NCBI RefSeq assembly: GCF_001281405.1
Contig: NZ_CP010401.1
Location: 1,202,001 to 1,266,000, forward strand
Direction of reading: 5' to 3'
DNA length: 64,000 nt
Origin: Bartonella ancashensis
Lineage (GTDB): Bacteria; Pseudomonadota; Alphaproteobacteria; Rhizobiales; Rhizobiaceae
Shown here: in pieces, positions 33,531 to 42,334 of the stretch
Layout: every line of letters starts with the position of its first letter
How positions within the stretch are numbered: position 1 is the first letter of the stretch
Translations under genes and position numbers: made by a program
The notes under the pieces: model-generated
Database searches by the model: none
Seen by the model: the letters and a program-made list of their open reading frames with translations, nothing else
Told to the model about the DNA's origin: nothing

Positions 33531-34382
33531 CTATAATTGTGGGAAATGCCCACCGATTGCTGTTTTTGTTACTAACCAATAGCGATGGAGGGGTGACAAG
33601 ACCGCATTCTCCTGAAAAATTTTAGCTCCTAATTTTGTTACTTTTTGAAGAGACGCTGGTGTAATAGCCAATGGAAGAAATGCTAATTTCAGCGTTTTAG
33701 GCAAAATAGTAGAATGTTCAAGAAATTTAAGATAGTGGTCTCGTGACAAAGCTACCATAGCTTCAATGATACGCTTTTTTTGTGTATCATCGACATGATC
33801 AGACTCTAATTCTTCCCTATCAACTCCCGTGGCCTTCAAAAGATCTGATGGGAAATAGTTTCGATATCGTGATTGCCCAAGGGACAAAAGACGAAGTATA
33901 CCGCTTGATGCTTGAGCAATGCTCGCGTGTCTACAAACATCTGTAAAATCTTGTGCTAATTTAAAATTCAGTATCTGACATGCAAGATATAGAATGCTTC
34001 CTGCTGTTTTTTCACAATAAATCTCAAGATCACACGTAGTTGCTATCGGGTTGCTGTAAAGCTCAGAAACTCGCGCATCACAATAATGTAAAAAAACCTC
34101 TTTAGGCAAATTAAACGAAGTTATTGCTTCCAGTAAATCATTAAGAATTGGATTGCTATCTTTACCTTCACCACTAGCAATAGAATTGTACCACCAACGT
34201 AACCGCATCTCACCAATAAGTGGCTCGTGCACATCTTCGCCAATACGTGAAATTTCTGCATTAAAAGTATAAACAGCAGCCAATGCCCTACGCTCTTTTT
34301 TAGGAGCAAACAATACTGATATATAACGATCGCGATCTGTAGCTCGTAAAACATTCAACGAATAAGAAAGAAAATCCATCAT
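33531..34382 (-). CDS. Squalene/phytoene-synthase-like protein, NDUFAF6-type
   Basis: A 283-residue all-helical protein of the squalene/phytoene synthase fold (RRALAAVYTFNAEISRIGEDV, IYCEKTAGSILYLACQIL, SSGILRLLSLGQSRYRNYFPSDLL). The aspartate-rich motifs that bind Mg-diphosphate in true synthases are absent: the first region reads NAEISRIGE and the second has no DxxED. This matches the catalytically silent branch whose human member NDUFAF6 assembles respiratory complex I. It overlaps the Mth938-like gene by 4 bases (ATGA), so the two are translationally coupled. A carotenoid or hopanoid role is unlikely. The complex I link is inferred from the families. Confidence 0.82.
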   Translation of the reverse strand: MMDFLSYSLNVLRATDRDRYISVLFAPKKERRALAAVYTFNAEISRIGEDVHEPLIGEMRLRWWYNSIASGEGKDSNPILNDLLEAITSFNLPKEVFLHYCDARVSELYSNPIATTCDLEIYCEKTAGSILYLACQILNFKLAQDFTDVCRHASIAQASSGILRLLSLGQSRYRNYFPSDLLKATGVDREELESDHVDDTQKKRIIEAMVALSRDHYLKFLEHSTILPKTLKLAFLPLAITPASLQKVTKLGAKIFQENAVLSPLHRYWLVTKTAIGGHFPQL

Positions 34383-34765
34383 TCTACCGCAAACAATAGT
34401 GCAGCAACTGCACGATCTTCAGCTAGCAAAACATTAAATGTACGCACTGCTGCTCCTGTACTCATCGTATCCGTCGAAATACCCCTATCCCTTAAAGATA
34501 TCTGTAATTGTTTTGGTAAAGGTAATAATTCAACTCCTGTTCCTATAAGCAGAACTTCAATTTTATCTGCCTCTTCTAAAATACGGGAAATATCGCTCAA
34601 ATTAGGGACAGGACCTGTCATATCAATACCGTAAATGCCTGACGGAACACATACAATAGATCCCCTGTGTGACATATCAGCAAAACGAAAACCTCCGTTC
34701 CCATAAGCATCAATAGGAGCACGACTTAAAAAATGCGCCTTACGTACCTGAATTGCATGGGACAT
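34379..34765 (-). CDS. Mth938-like (DUF498) protein, NDUFAF3-type
   Basis: A 128-residue Mth938-like domain protein. Characteristic segments are GNGGFRFADMSHRGSIVCVPSGIY, VLLIGTGVELLPLP and MSTGAAVRTFNVLLAEDRAVAALLFAV. The human homologue of this fold, NDUFAF3, is a complex I assembly factor. I chose the ATG at 34763-34765, preceded by GGAG at an eight-base spacing; the longer frame starting 33 bases upstream adds unconserved residues. It overlaps the NDUFAF6-like gene by 4 bases. In relatives it follows secDF, which is not here. Confidence 0.85.
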   Translation of the reverse strand: MSHAIQVRKAHFLSRAPIDAYGNGGFRFADMSHRGSIVCVPSGIYGIDMTGPVPNLSDISRILEEADKIEVLLIGTGVELLPLPKQLQISLRDRGISTDTMSTGAAVRTFNVLLAEDRAVAALLFAVE

Positions 34766-35212
34766 GATAAAAGCTCCGTTTTGAAAGCCCAATCGCATTT
34801 ATTTTAAAATTAAAACAAACCACGGATTAAGTATAAAAAAATTCCTAATAATGCCTCTCACGAGAATGTTGACGAAAAACCCCTCCCTCGGGCGCCAGCA
34901 ACATTGATAATTGAGAGTAAGTTTCGCACACAAAAAATCCTGGAGGATATAAAAACAATTAGCAAATAACAAGATCTTAGCAAAAAAATATGCAAAACTT
35001 TATTATTTTAAATGTACAATTTTGATCACATGGGAACAGCTATAACAAAAGGAACAGCTATAACAAAAAACCTAAAAAATCCTAATAAAAACGAAATAAA
35101 CAACCAAAACCGCACCCAAGGTAATCCCGACTCTCACCAAGCAAAACGATACCTCCCGCAGAAAGAATTTCACTTTTATAAAAGAAAGTATGAAAATCCC
35201 TATAACTTACAA
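34766..35212. other. Gene-free gap between yajC and the Mth938-like gene
   Basis: This is 447 bases with no supportable gene. In rhizobial relatives secDF (about 2.5 kb) is expected at this place, and neither strand shows a recognisable SecD or SecF fragment. It contains the tandem duplication at 35033-35068. Confidence 0.5.
35033..35068. repeat. Perfect tandem duplication of an 18-base unit
   Basis: GGAACAGCTATAACAAAA occurs twice head to tail (35033-35050 and 35051-35068) with no mismatches, in the non-coding gap upstream of the Mth938-like gene. Confidence 0.9.
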
Positions 35213-35671
35213 CTATACTTTTGCTTTTTCACCACCTGATTTTCCTTTCTGCTTTTTCGCAGCAACCGCATTTGTCTTTACTGTAGCTTTACTTGCAGAA
35301 TTCTTTGAAACTTTTAATTGTGAACGAGCTTCCAATTCTTTTTCTGAAAGTGGCTCACCCTTAACACGAACATCAGCTAATGTAGAACGTACAACACGAA
35401 CAGACATACCTTCAGCAATCTCAACATCCAATTCGCCACTGTCACTAAAAACTTTTACAACTTTACCAACAATCCCTCCCCCTGTAACAACAACATCACC
35501 ACGACGTACAGCATTAAGCATCTCTTGCCGCTTTTTCATCTGTATACGCTGTGGACGAATAATTAAAAAATACATAATCGCAAAAATCAGAATAAAAGGA
35601 ATAAAAGTAACGAATGACATCCCTCCAGAAACACTCCCTGCAGCTTGAGCATAAGCATCACTACTCAACAT
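35213..35671 (-). CDS. yajC: YajC, accessory subunit of the Sec translocase
   Basis: YajC associates with SecDF and SecYEG at the inner membrane. The 152 residues contain one membrane helix (about 20-39, FVTFIPFILIFAIMYFLIIRPQ) followed by the conserved RPQRIQMKKRQEMLNAVRRGDVVVTGGGIVGKV. A Lys/Ser/Ala-rich tail of about 50 residues extends beyond the usual 110. The start ATG has AGGAGA four to five bases upstream. Normally it is followed by secDF; here the next gene on the strand is the Mth938-like one after 447 bases. Confidence 0.95.
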   Translation of the reverse strand: MLSSDAYAQAAGSVSGGMSFVTFIPFILIFAIMYFLIIRPQRIQMKKRQEMLNAVRRGDVVVTGGGIVGKVVKVFSDSGELDVEIAEGMSVRVVRSTLADVRVKGEPLSEKELEARSQLKVSKNSASKATVKTNAVAAKKQKGKSGGEKAKV

Positions 35672-36032
35672 TTTTATCTCCTATAGTTAAACTTCAAACA
35701 CTTCCCACCTAAACCTAGACAAACTTTTAATCTAAATCCAGAAATTCATCTCAACATCACACTACCATATCTTAACTATCACGCTCTAATCATCGTACTA
35801 CACAACCACAGCTTTTCCAAAAATAACCTTTAAATCAGAGACTAATGAAAAGAATTTCCTATCACTCCTTGTACATACAAATACCATTTTTTTCTAGATT
35901 AAAGATAAAATAAAATGGTGCAAAATGGCCCGTTTACTTGATTAGTCAAATAAAACCACCTCAAGGCAAACCTCATTTATTATTTAGATACTGTTCAGAG
36001 AGATGCATCGTTAAAGTTAAAGCAATCTAATA
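35672..36032. other. Intergenic stretch between the LysM/LytM lipoprotein gene and yajC
   Basis: This is 361 AT-rich bases with no supportable gene or clear signal. Confidence 0.5.
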
Positions 36033-37265
36033 CTAATTCTCTAGATACTGAGTGGGGTTGACAGGAAGAGAATTTTTACGTATCTCAAAATAAACACGCG
36101 GCGTTTGGGCACTTCCAGAAATACCAGATTTAGCGATTTCATCGCCACGTCTTACTCTCTGTCCCCTATTCACAACAAGTTGACTATTGTGCCCATAAAT
36201 TGTGATGATGTTATCCTCATGCCTAATCATAACAACATTACCAAGCTCTTTTAATCCATCACTCGCATAGATAACGATACCATTTTCTACAGCCTTCACA
36301 GAGGTACCTTCAGGTACAGAAATATCTATTCCCTTATTAACAGCTATCCCCTTTTTTTGCCCAAACTGGCTCAATAAACGTCCTCGTACCGGCCAACGCA
36401 TCTTAGAAATTCCTGTAGTCTGAGGAATAGCCGCATCATTCGAATCGGTAACTGTTTTTGGTGAACTTGCAACCAATCTTGATGAAGCCACTGAAGATTC
36501 GGTTGTAGAAGATTTTTGCTGAGAAGTCGGCATATTAGCTATTGAAGAAACATTTTTTTCTACAACGACAGGACTCTTAGAAGATTTTTTTTTGTTATCA
36601 GCAAGAGGTATTTTTTCAGATTGAGGTGAAGGTGAAATTTTAGTATCTTGCGCACTATTTTTGATCTTTGCAACTACCACACGATTTTCTGGAATGATCA
36701 GAATTTTACCAATAGAAATAGAATCACCTTTTATACCATTTGCTAATTTCAATGCTTCAATACTAACTCCCATTTGCTGTGCAATGCTCGACAACGTATC
36801 CCCACTTTGCACAATATAACTCCCTTTTTGAAAGACAGGAGAGCTATTTTCAATCGAACGAGGAAGTGTTCCAAGATTGCGTGGAGGTTTTCCTACAATC
36901 CGTCCATCAGCAAAAAACTTACTCTCGTTAGGGGAACGTTCTTCCTGTTCTCTTAAAAAATTATAAGATCCATTGTTGTGATCTCTTGAATCATCAAGAG
37001 ATTCTAAAGGTGGCAGTTCGCTACTTTCTATCACACCACCCGTTTCTGCCCCATAATAATCGCGGATTATAGCAGCTTTCTTAGATGGTTGGCTATGCAC
37101 CTCATTTTCATAAAAACCATCAGAAAAACGTTCTGTGTTAAAACTACACCCGGCAGCAACGACAACAAATGCCATTACTGCCCAAGAAACAATTTTCTGT
37201 AGACTACACCTAAAAATTTTATCCAAATCTTTTAAAGACATGATTTGCTCATCAGCCAACTTCAA
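36033..37265 (-). CDS. LysM/LytM lipoprotein, NlpD-type with degenerate M23 domain
   Basis: A 410-residue envelope protein. A signal sequence ends in the lipobox VAAGC with Cys40, predicting a lipoprotein. A LysM peptidoglycan-binding domain spans 149-193 (SYIVQSGDTLSSIAQQMGV). A Ser/Lys-rich linker leads to a LytM (M23) domain from about 295. Of the five M23 zinc and catalytic positions, only Asp314 and His359 remain: the first His is Asn310, and the HxH is Arg390-Val-Tyr392. It should therefore not cut peptidoglycan but resembles NlpD/EnvC activators of cell-wall amidases. It follows pcm, as nlpD follows pcm in E. coli. Confidence 0.88.
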   Translation of the reverse strand: MKLADEQIMSLKDLDKIFRCSLQKIVSWAVMAFVVVAAGCSFNTERFSDGFYENEVHSQPSKKAAIIRDYYGAETGGVIESSELPPLESLDDSRDHNNGSYNFLREQEERSPNESKFFADGRIVGKPPRNLGTLPRSIENSSPVFQKGSYIVQSGDTLSSIAQQMGVSIEALKLANGIKGDSISIGKILIIPENRVVVAKIKNSAQDTKISPSPQSEKIPLADNKKKSSKSPVVVEKNVSSIANMPTSQQKSSTTESSVASSRLVASSPKTVTDSNDAAIPQTTGISKMRWPVRGRLLSQFGQKKGIAVNKGIDISVPEGTSVKAVENGIVIYASDGLKELGNVVMIRHEDNIITIYGHNSQLVVNRGQRVRRGDEIAKSGISGSAQTPRVYFEIRKNSLPVNPTQYLEN

Positions 37266-37387
37266 CTGATTCTATTAGATCTTGCTAAAATTACTTAAAA
37301 GTTAAAAAATATTTTATTTATAAATATTTCTACAGAAAATGGAGCAGCATAGTAAAAATAGTATTATTGTAGTCTCTTAATCCAGAA

Positions 37388-38050
37388 TTAGAGAATTAGC
37401 GCAACATTTTCAATGAATGGTTGATACCGTACTTGAAACAATTCCGATCTCTCAAATTGACTACCAACCTTTATATAGCGCGTAATCGTTTGGACTCCTT
37501 CATCAGGTCCAATAGCCTGAATGAGCACACCGTTTCCTGTTAGCAATTCTAAAAATTTTTTTGGTTCTTCAGAGCATGATGGCCAAATAAGAACACGATC
37601 AAACAGTCCAAAACCTACAACACCACGACTCCCATCAATTTGCTGCACAGTAATATTTTCAATCCCTAAATTTTTAAATCTTTGTTGCGCAGAATCAACA
37701 AGTGTCCTGTAACGATCAATTGTCATTACGCGATCACTCAAACAAGCCACAAAGGCAGCACAAAAACCTGAACCCGTGCCAATTTCTAAAAACGCGATGT
37801 TTTTTTTCAGTGACAATGCAAAAAGAATTAAAAGCTGTTCTTCTAAGCGCTCAATATACTCTCCACATTCAATCGGAATAACCTTATTATCATAGGCTCT
37901 ATCAAACCAAAGGGAAGAAACGAAATACTGACGTGGAACTTTCTCAAATGCCGAAAAAAAGTGAACATCATCTATTCCCTTACTGCGCATTTTTAAAACA
38001 AGACTCGCCAATTTTTCACGAAATCGTAAAATATCCTGCCTTTTTTCCAT
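37388..38050 (-). CDS. pcm: Protein-L-isoaspartate O-methyltransferase family protein
   Basis: A 220-residue SAM methyltransferase of the PCMT family, which repairs isoaspartyl residues in aged proteins. The SAM-binding motif I is FLEIGTGSGFCAAF (about 90-103), followed by acidic VMTIDRY and the family block near 50 (AYDNKVIPIECGEYIE). The usual substrate motif PxxxGQTISQP is changed to PIECGEYIERLEEQ, as I recall for the rhizobial branch, so activity on isoaspartate is less certain. It lies between serS and the NlpD-like gene; surE, its usual partner upstream, is missing. Confidence 0.85.
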   Translation of the reverse strand: MEKRQDILRFREKLASLVLKMRSKGIDDVHFFSAFEKVPRQYFVSSLWFDRAYDNKVIPIECGEYIERLEEQLLILFALSLKKNIAFLEIGTGSGFCAAFVACLSDRVMTIDRYRTLVDSAQQRFKNLGIENITVQQIDGSRGVVGFGLFDRVLIWPSCSEEPKKFLELLTGNGVLIQAIGPDEGVQTITRYIKVGSQFERSELFQVRYQPFIENVALIL

Positions 38051-38183
38051 AATATCACTTAATTTCCAACACGGTAGCTATCCCATTTATGCACAACACT
38101 TTTCTTTTACAGAACGCTTTTTGCTACATAAAGGCTACTCTACTTTCTACCAACGATACCAAGACACTTCATTTTTCGCAAAA

Positions 38184-39464
38184 TTAAATGGTAATGCGAT
38201 TTATCCCTTTCATATAGGGTTGCAAAGCATCCGGAATGATGATGGATCCGTCAATTTGTTGGTAGTTTTCAAGAATAGCTATAAGACAACGACCCACAGC
38301 AGTACCTGAACCATTCAAGCTATGCACAAAATATAACGCCTTATCTCCATCCTTACGATATCGGGCATTCATACGCCGCCCCTGAAAATCTCCACAAACT
38401 GAGCAACTTGAAATTTCGCGGTAACACTCTTGACCTGGTAACCAAACTTCAATGTCATAAGTTTTCCGTGCAGCAAACCCCATATCACCGGTAGAGAGAA
38501 GCATAGTACGAAAAGGTAATCCAAGCCTCTTTAACACATCCTCTGCACATTCTGTCATACGTTCCAACTCAATCCAAGATTGCTCCTCAGTGGTAATTGA
38601 TACCATCTCCACCTTCCAAAACTGGTGTTGACGCAACATACCACGTGTATCACGTCCTGCAGCTCCGGCTTCTGAACGAAAACATGGAGTCAACGAAGTA
38701 AAACGTAACGGTAAATCCTGTATATCAAGCACTTCATCACTCACTAAATTAACTAATGGAACCTCTGCTGTAGAAATAAGCCATCGACCATCTGTTGTTC
38801 TGAATAGATCATCAGAAAATTTAGGCAATTGTGCAGCTCCATACACGATCTCATCACGCACAAGAAAAGGAACCGACACCTCTTTATAACCGTACTCATC
38901 AACATGTATGTCAAGCATAAACTGACCTAATGCGCGCTCAAGTCTTGCCAATGCCCCTGAAAGGATCGTAAAACGCGCGCCAGATAAGTGACTCGCTTTC
39001 TTGAAATCCATCTGTTTAAGATTTTGACCAAGATCAAAATGCTCCTTAGGTTTGAAATCAAACACCGGAAGCGTGCCAACATGCCGAATTACGACATTAT
39101 CATTTTCATCTTTTCCTTTTGGAACAGAATCTAACGGAATATTAGGTATAGCGGATAAAACCTTTTCAAGATTCTCTGTTAATCTTTTTTCTTCTGCCAT
39201 AGCGCTAGAAAGAAAATTTTTAATTTCTTCAACCTCAACTTTTATGCGCTCAACAACTTCTTTATCGCCTGCAATCAATGCTCGTTCTATATCTTTTGAA
39301 GCTGAATTTCGACGCTCCTGCGCTTGCTGAACTTTAGCGACATGTGAACGACGCTCAAGATCAAGTGCTAACACTCGCTCAGCCTGTGGCTCAAACCCTC
39401 TGTTTGCCAGTGCCTCGTCTAATTTTTCGGGATATTCACGAATCCATTTAATATCAAGCATCAA
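38184..39464 (-). CDS. serS: Seryl-tRNA synthetase
   Basis: SerRS charges tRNA-Ser in the cytoplasm. An N-terminal long antiparallel coiled coil (about 25-105) reads the tRNA variable arm. The class II core has motif 2 [24 protein letters not shown] with KVE, and motif 3 near the end [18 protein letters not shown]. The 426-residue size is normal. It follows tatC by 55 bases in a tatABC-serS arrangement conserved in rhizobia. Confidence 0.98.
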   Translation of the reverse strand: MMLDIKWIREYPEKLDEALANRGFEPQAERVLALDLERRSHVAKVQQAQERRNSASKDIERALIAGDKEVVERIKVEVEEIKNFLSSAMAEEKRLTENLEKVLSAIPNIPLDSVPKGKDENDNVVIRHVGTLPVFDFKPKEHFDLGQNLKQMDFKKASHLSGARFTILSGALARLERALGQFMLDIHVDEYGYKEVSVPFLVRDEIVYGAAQLPKFSDDLFRTTDGRWLISTAEVPLVNLVSDEVLDIQDLPLRFTSLTPCFRSEAGAAGRDTRGMLRQHQFWKVEMVSITTEEQSWIELERMTECAEDVLKRLGLPFRTMLLSTGDMGFAARKTYDIEVWLPGQECYREISSCSVCGDFQGRRMNARYRKDGDKALYFVHSLNGSGTAVGRCLIAILENYQQIDGSIIIPDALQPYMKGINRITI

Positions 39465-39519
39465 AATTCCTCACTTGCATCATTCTATCGTCTCTTTTTA
39501 CTATGAAAATATAAATTTC

Positions 39520-40302
39520 TTAAGAAGGTTTTCTTTCCTTTTCTACCCATCGAGCCATCAAAATTGATACCTCATACAGCGCTGTCATTGGCAAAACCAC
39601 CGCAAACATGGTAAAAAAATCCGATGGCGTCACCATAGCTGCAATGATGACAAAAATAAGAACAGTCCATCTCCGAACAGATGCTAACATATGGGACGTT
39701 ACGAATCCAACCTTCGTCAATAAGGTAATGACAAGAGGTAACTGGAAAATAAAACCAAAAATTAAAATAAATAACGTTATAAAATTCAGATAATCTGAAA
39801 TGCGTGCTATAAACTCTATTTTTAAGTGAAGATCTGGTAATCCCTGCTGAGAAAGACTAAACCAAAGCATTATTGGAACGAACAAACCGTAAACAAATCC
39901 TCCCCCAACCAAAAAAAGCACCGGAGCTACGATAAGAAATGGCAAAAAGGCCATACGCTCACTTTTGTAAAGCCCTGGTGCTATAAAGCTGTAAAGTTGA
40001 AAAGCTGTATAAGGAAACGATAAAATAGCGCCACCAAAAGCTGCAAGCCTCATCTTAGTTAAAAAAGTCTCTAATACTTGCGTCGACTGCAAACGGATAC
40101 TCCCAGGATTACCACCTGACATTTTCATTGCCCATTGATAAGGCCATATTAAAAAATTCAAGATATAATCTTTTGCAAAAAAACATATGATAAATGCTAT
40201 AAAAAAAGCAACTAAGGCAGCAATAATACGCCGGCGAAGTTCCATCAAATGTTCCAAAAGTGTTGCTACATTGGCAGCAACTTCGTCTTTACTAAAATCC
40301 AC
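39520..40302 (-). CDS. tatC: TatC, twin-arginine translocase subunit
   Basis: TatC is the six-helix receptor for folded twin-arginine substrates. Conserved elements are HLMELRRRIIAAL at the start, FLTKMRLAAFGGAILSFPYTAFQLYSFIAPGLYKSER, PVLFLVGGGFVYGLFVP and FGFIFQLPLV. The 260-residue size and six hydrophobic segments fit. It is 12 bases after tatB in the tatABC operon. Confidence 0.97.
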   Translation of the reverse strand: MDFSKDEVAANVATLLEHLMELRRRIIAALVAFFIAFIICFFAKDYILNFLIWPYQWAMKMSGGNPGSIRLQSTQVLETFLTKMRLAAFGGAILSFPYTAFQLYSFIAPGLYKSERMAFLPFLIVAPVLFLVGGGFVYGLFVPIMLWFSLSQQGLPDLHLKIEFIARISDYLNFITLFILIFGFIFQLPLVITLLTKVGFVTSHMLASVRRWTVLIFVIIAAMVTPSDFFTMFAVVLPMTALYEVSILMARWVEKERKPS

Positions 40303-40314
40303 AAAGTATTTTCC

Positions 40315-40737
40315 CTAATTTTTAGAAATCGCACACGTAATCCCATCACTGGGTAAATCATTAAATGCTGCTAAATTTTTATTTAATATGTTGTTTATAT
40401 TTCTACGAACCTTTTCATTTTCTTCTGTTGGCGCAGTAACATCAGTGACTAAAGGATCATGAAAACCTTCTGTTACATCCTGTATTGGATTGGGAACTTT
40501 CTTAGATTTTTTCTGAGAACTGAGCTTATCTATGTTCCGTGGTATTTCTTGCAGATTATCCAAATCAACTTCCTTTATGGCATCATCAAGTTGATAACGA
40601 AATTCGCTAATTACAGAGCGCAGATACTCCTTCATCTTAACTATGGCTTTCAACATTTTAGGCAAATCTTTTGGCTCAACAACAACAACAAAGACGAGTA
40701 AAATAATTAAAAATTCTGCCCCATTTATCCCAAACAT
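40315..40737 (-). CDS. tatB: TatB, twin-arginine translocase subunit
   Basis: A 140-residue protein with one N-terminal membrane helix (MFGINGAEFLIILLVFVVVVEPKDLPKML) and the TatB-type Glu-Pro hinge, followed by an amphipathic helix (KAIVKMKEYLRSVISEFRYQLDDAIKE) and a variable tail. TatB and TatC form the substrate receptor. It lies between tatA (72 bases) and tatC (12 bases). Confidence 0.94.
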   Translation of the reverse strand: MFGINGAEFLIILLVFVVVVEPKDLPKMLKAIVKMKEYLRSVISEFRYQLDDAIKEVDLDNLQEIPRNIDKLSSQKKSKKVPNPIQDVTEGFHDPLVTDVTAPTEENEKVRRNINNILNKNLAAFNDLPSDGITCAISKN

Positions 40738-40809
40738 TATTTACACCGAACTCTTTTGCCTCAAATCCTCAATACCAAATGAAACACTTACACTCCACTA
40801 CCACATATA

Positions 40810-41109
40810 TTACCTCTTGGAAGCTGATCCCTTTCCACTTTTGCTAAGAGACGAAACCTTTTTAGTACTTGTTGCACGCTTCGCTGACGAAAAATGAGAT
40901 CCTTGAAATTTAGAATCCACTCTCTCAGAACTCTTCGCTATTTCAAGCTCATTATCAAGACTGTCTTCTTCGTCTTTCAAATTTTTCTTAAATGCTTTGA
41001 TACCTTTTGCAACGTCCCCCATCAAATCAGAAACCTTACCACGTCCGAACAATATAAGAATAACCAAAAAAATCACTATCAAGTGAGTTGGTGAAAAAAT
41101 ATTACCCAT
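40810..41109 (-). CDS. tatA: TatA, pore-forming twin-arginine translocase subunit
   Basis: A 99-residue protein with a short membrane helix ([24 protein letters not shown]) and FG hinge, the amphipathic helix [17 protein letters not shown], and an unusually long Ser/Lys-rich tail ([14 protein letters not shown]). TatA polymerises to form the passage. It is the first gene of tatABC, about 200 bases after nagZ, where relatives carry scpA and scpB. Confidence 0.95.
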   Translation of the reverse strand: MGNIFSPTHLIVIFLVILILFGRGKVSDLMGDVAKGIKAFKKNLKDEEDSLDNELEIAKSSERVDSKFQGSHFSSAKRATSTKKVSSLSKSGKGSASKR

Positions 41110-41311
41110 AACTTCCTCTATTCCTAAATTGCATTTTCTTTACTCATTTGAATAACCCTCCAATTATACCCAATCTTATGGATATATTGTCCTCCTAGAC
41201 AATAAGCTACCAAACGCTCATCATCTTAAAATTAACATCTTTTCAACTCACCCTTGCCTTTAAGTTAGCATATCATAATGAGCCAAGCTATTTCAAACAT
41301 TGTATTTGCAT

Positions 41312-42334
41312 CTAAATGGACATTAAAAGCTCAGAGAATTCCTCTCTCAACAGAATTTCATCTGAAGTGTCGGGCCGCTTTACCCTGGAATGTGCTTTCG
41401 ATACACGCTCGAGTGCCTTTCCTGTCAAAGGTGGTGCTGCATTGGCAATAGCACGCATTTCAGTTAAATGACCATTACAATGAAGAATAATGTCGCATCC
41501 TGCCGTAAAAACCTGATGGGTTAAATATGCAAAATCTCCTGAAACATTAAATTCTGAAAGTGCCTTCATCGATATATCATCTGATATTAAAACACCATCA
41601 AAACCAATTGTCTCACGAATAACATGATCAATAACTCTCTTCGACAAAGTTGCAGGCACTCTACTGTCAATAGATTCATAAAGGATATGAGCAGTCATTG
41701 CTGCTGGTAAATCAGCTAAGTTTCTAAAAGGTACAAAATCATGCTGCTCTAAAACATTAAGTGGTGTATTCACGTGTGCTGGCGCTACATGTGTATCGGA
41801 AAAGGCCCTTCCATGCCCTGGAATATGCTTCATCACCGGTAAAACACCACCATCCAAAAGCCCACTAGCTGCTGCAAATCCTAAAGCCGTTACAATCTCT
41901 GGTTTGAATGCATAAGCACGTGTTCCAATAATATCATGAGCCCCTTGCATAGGTACATCTAACACAGGAAGACAATTTGCGTTAATACCGAGCTTTGTTA
42001 AATCAAAAGCGTGAAGTCGTGACATAATCCATGAAGCACGCAATCCTTTTTCTTGATCTTTTTCATAAAGCACTCCCATAGTTCTAGCTTCTGGATAATG
42101 AGGTGCTAACGGTGGATGCAAACGCTGAACTTTACCTCCTTCTTGATCAATGAAAATAAAAACATTCTCACGTCCACTAGCTTCACGCAACGATGCAGTA
42201 AGTCTCTTCACATCATCTCTGGTGCCAATATTACGTGCAAATAGAATAAAGGCCCAAGGCTTGTATTCTTCAATAAATTCCTTTTCATCATCTTTCAAAA
42301 AAGGACCATAAATACCAGTAACCATAGCTTTCAT
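41312..42334 (-). CDS. nagZ: Beta-N-acetylhexosaminidase NagZ
   Basis: NagZ is a family 3 glycoside hydrolase that removes GlcNAc from peptidoglycan fragments in the cytoplasm during cell-wall recycling. The family motif KHIPGHGRAFSDTHVA holds the general acid/base His, and the nucleophile Asp is in VLISDDISMKAL. FIDQEGGKVQRL and the RAYAFKPE region also match. The 340-residue size is right, and no signal peptide is seen, as expected for a cytoplasmic enzyme. Upstream is a 600-base gap to the oppositely oriented rlmJ. Confidence 0.95.
   Translation of the reverse strand: MKAMVTGIYGPFLKDDEKEFIEEYKPWAFILFARNIGTRDDVKRLTASLREASGRENVFIFIDQEGGKVQRLHPPLAPHYPEARTMGVLYEKDQEKGLRASWIMSRLHAFDLTKLGINANCLPVLDVPMQGAHDIIGTRAYAFKPEIVTALGFAAASGLLDGGVLPVMKHIPGHGRAFSDTHVAPAHVNTPLNVLEQHDFVPFRNLADLPAAMTAHILYESIDSRVPATLSKRVIDHVIRETIGFDGVLISDDISMKALSEFNVSGDFAYLTHQVFTAGCDIILHCNGHLTEMRAIANAAPPLTGKALERVSKAHSRVKRPDTSDEILLREEFSELLMSI

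Noticed and set aside
35012..35239. Small plus-strand frame with a repeated GTAITK peptide
   Set aside because: The peptide repeat is only the translation of the 18-base DNA duplication; the frame runs into yajC antisense and has no homologue I recognise.
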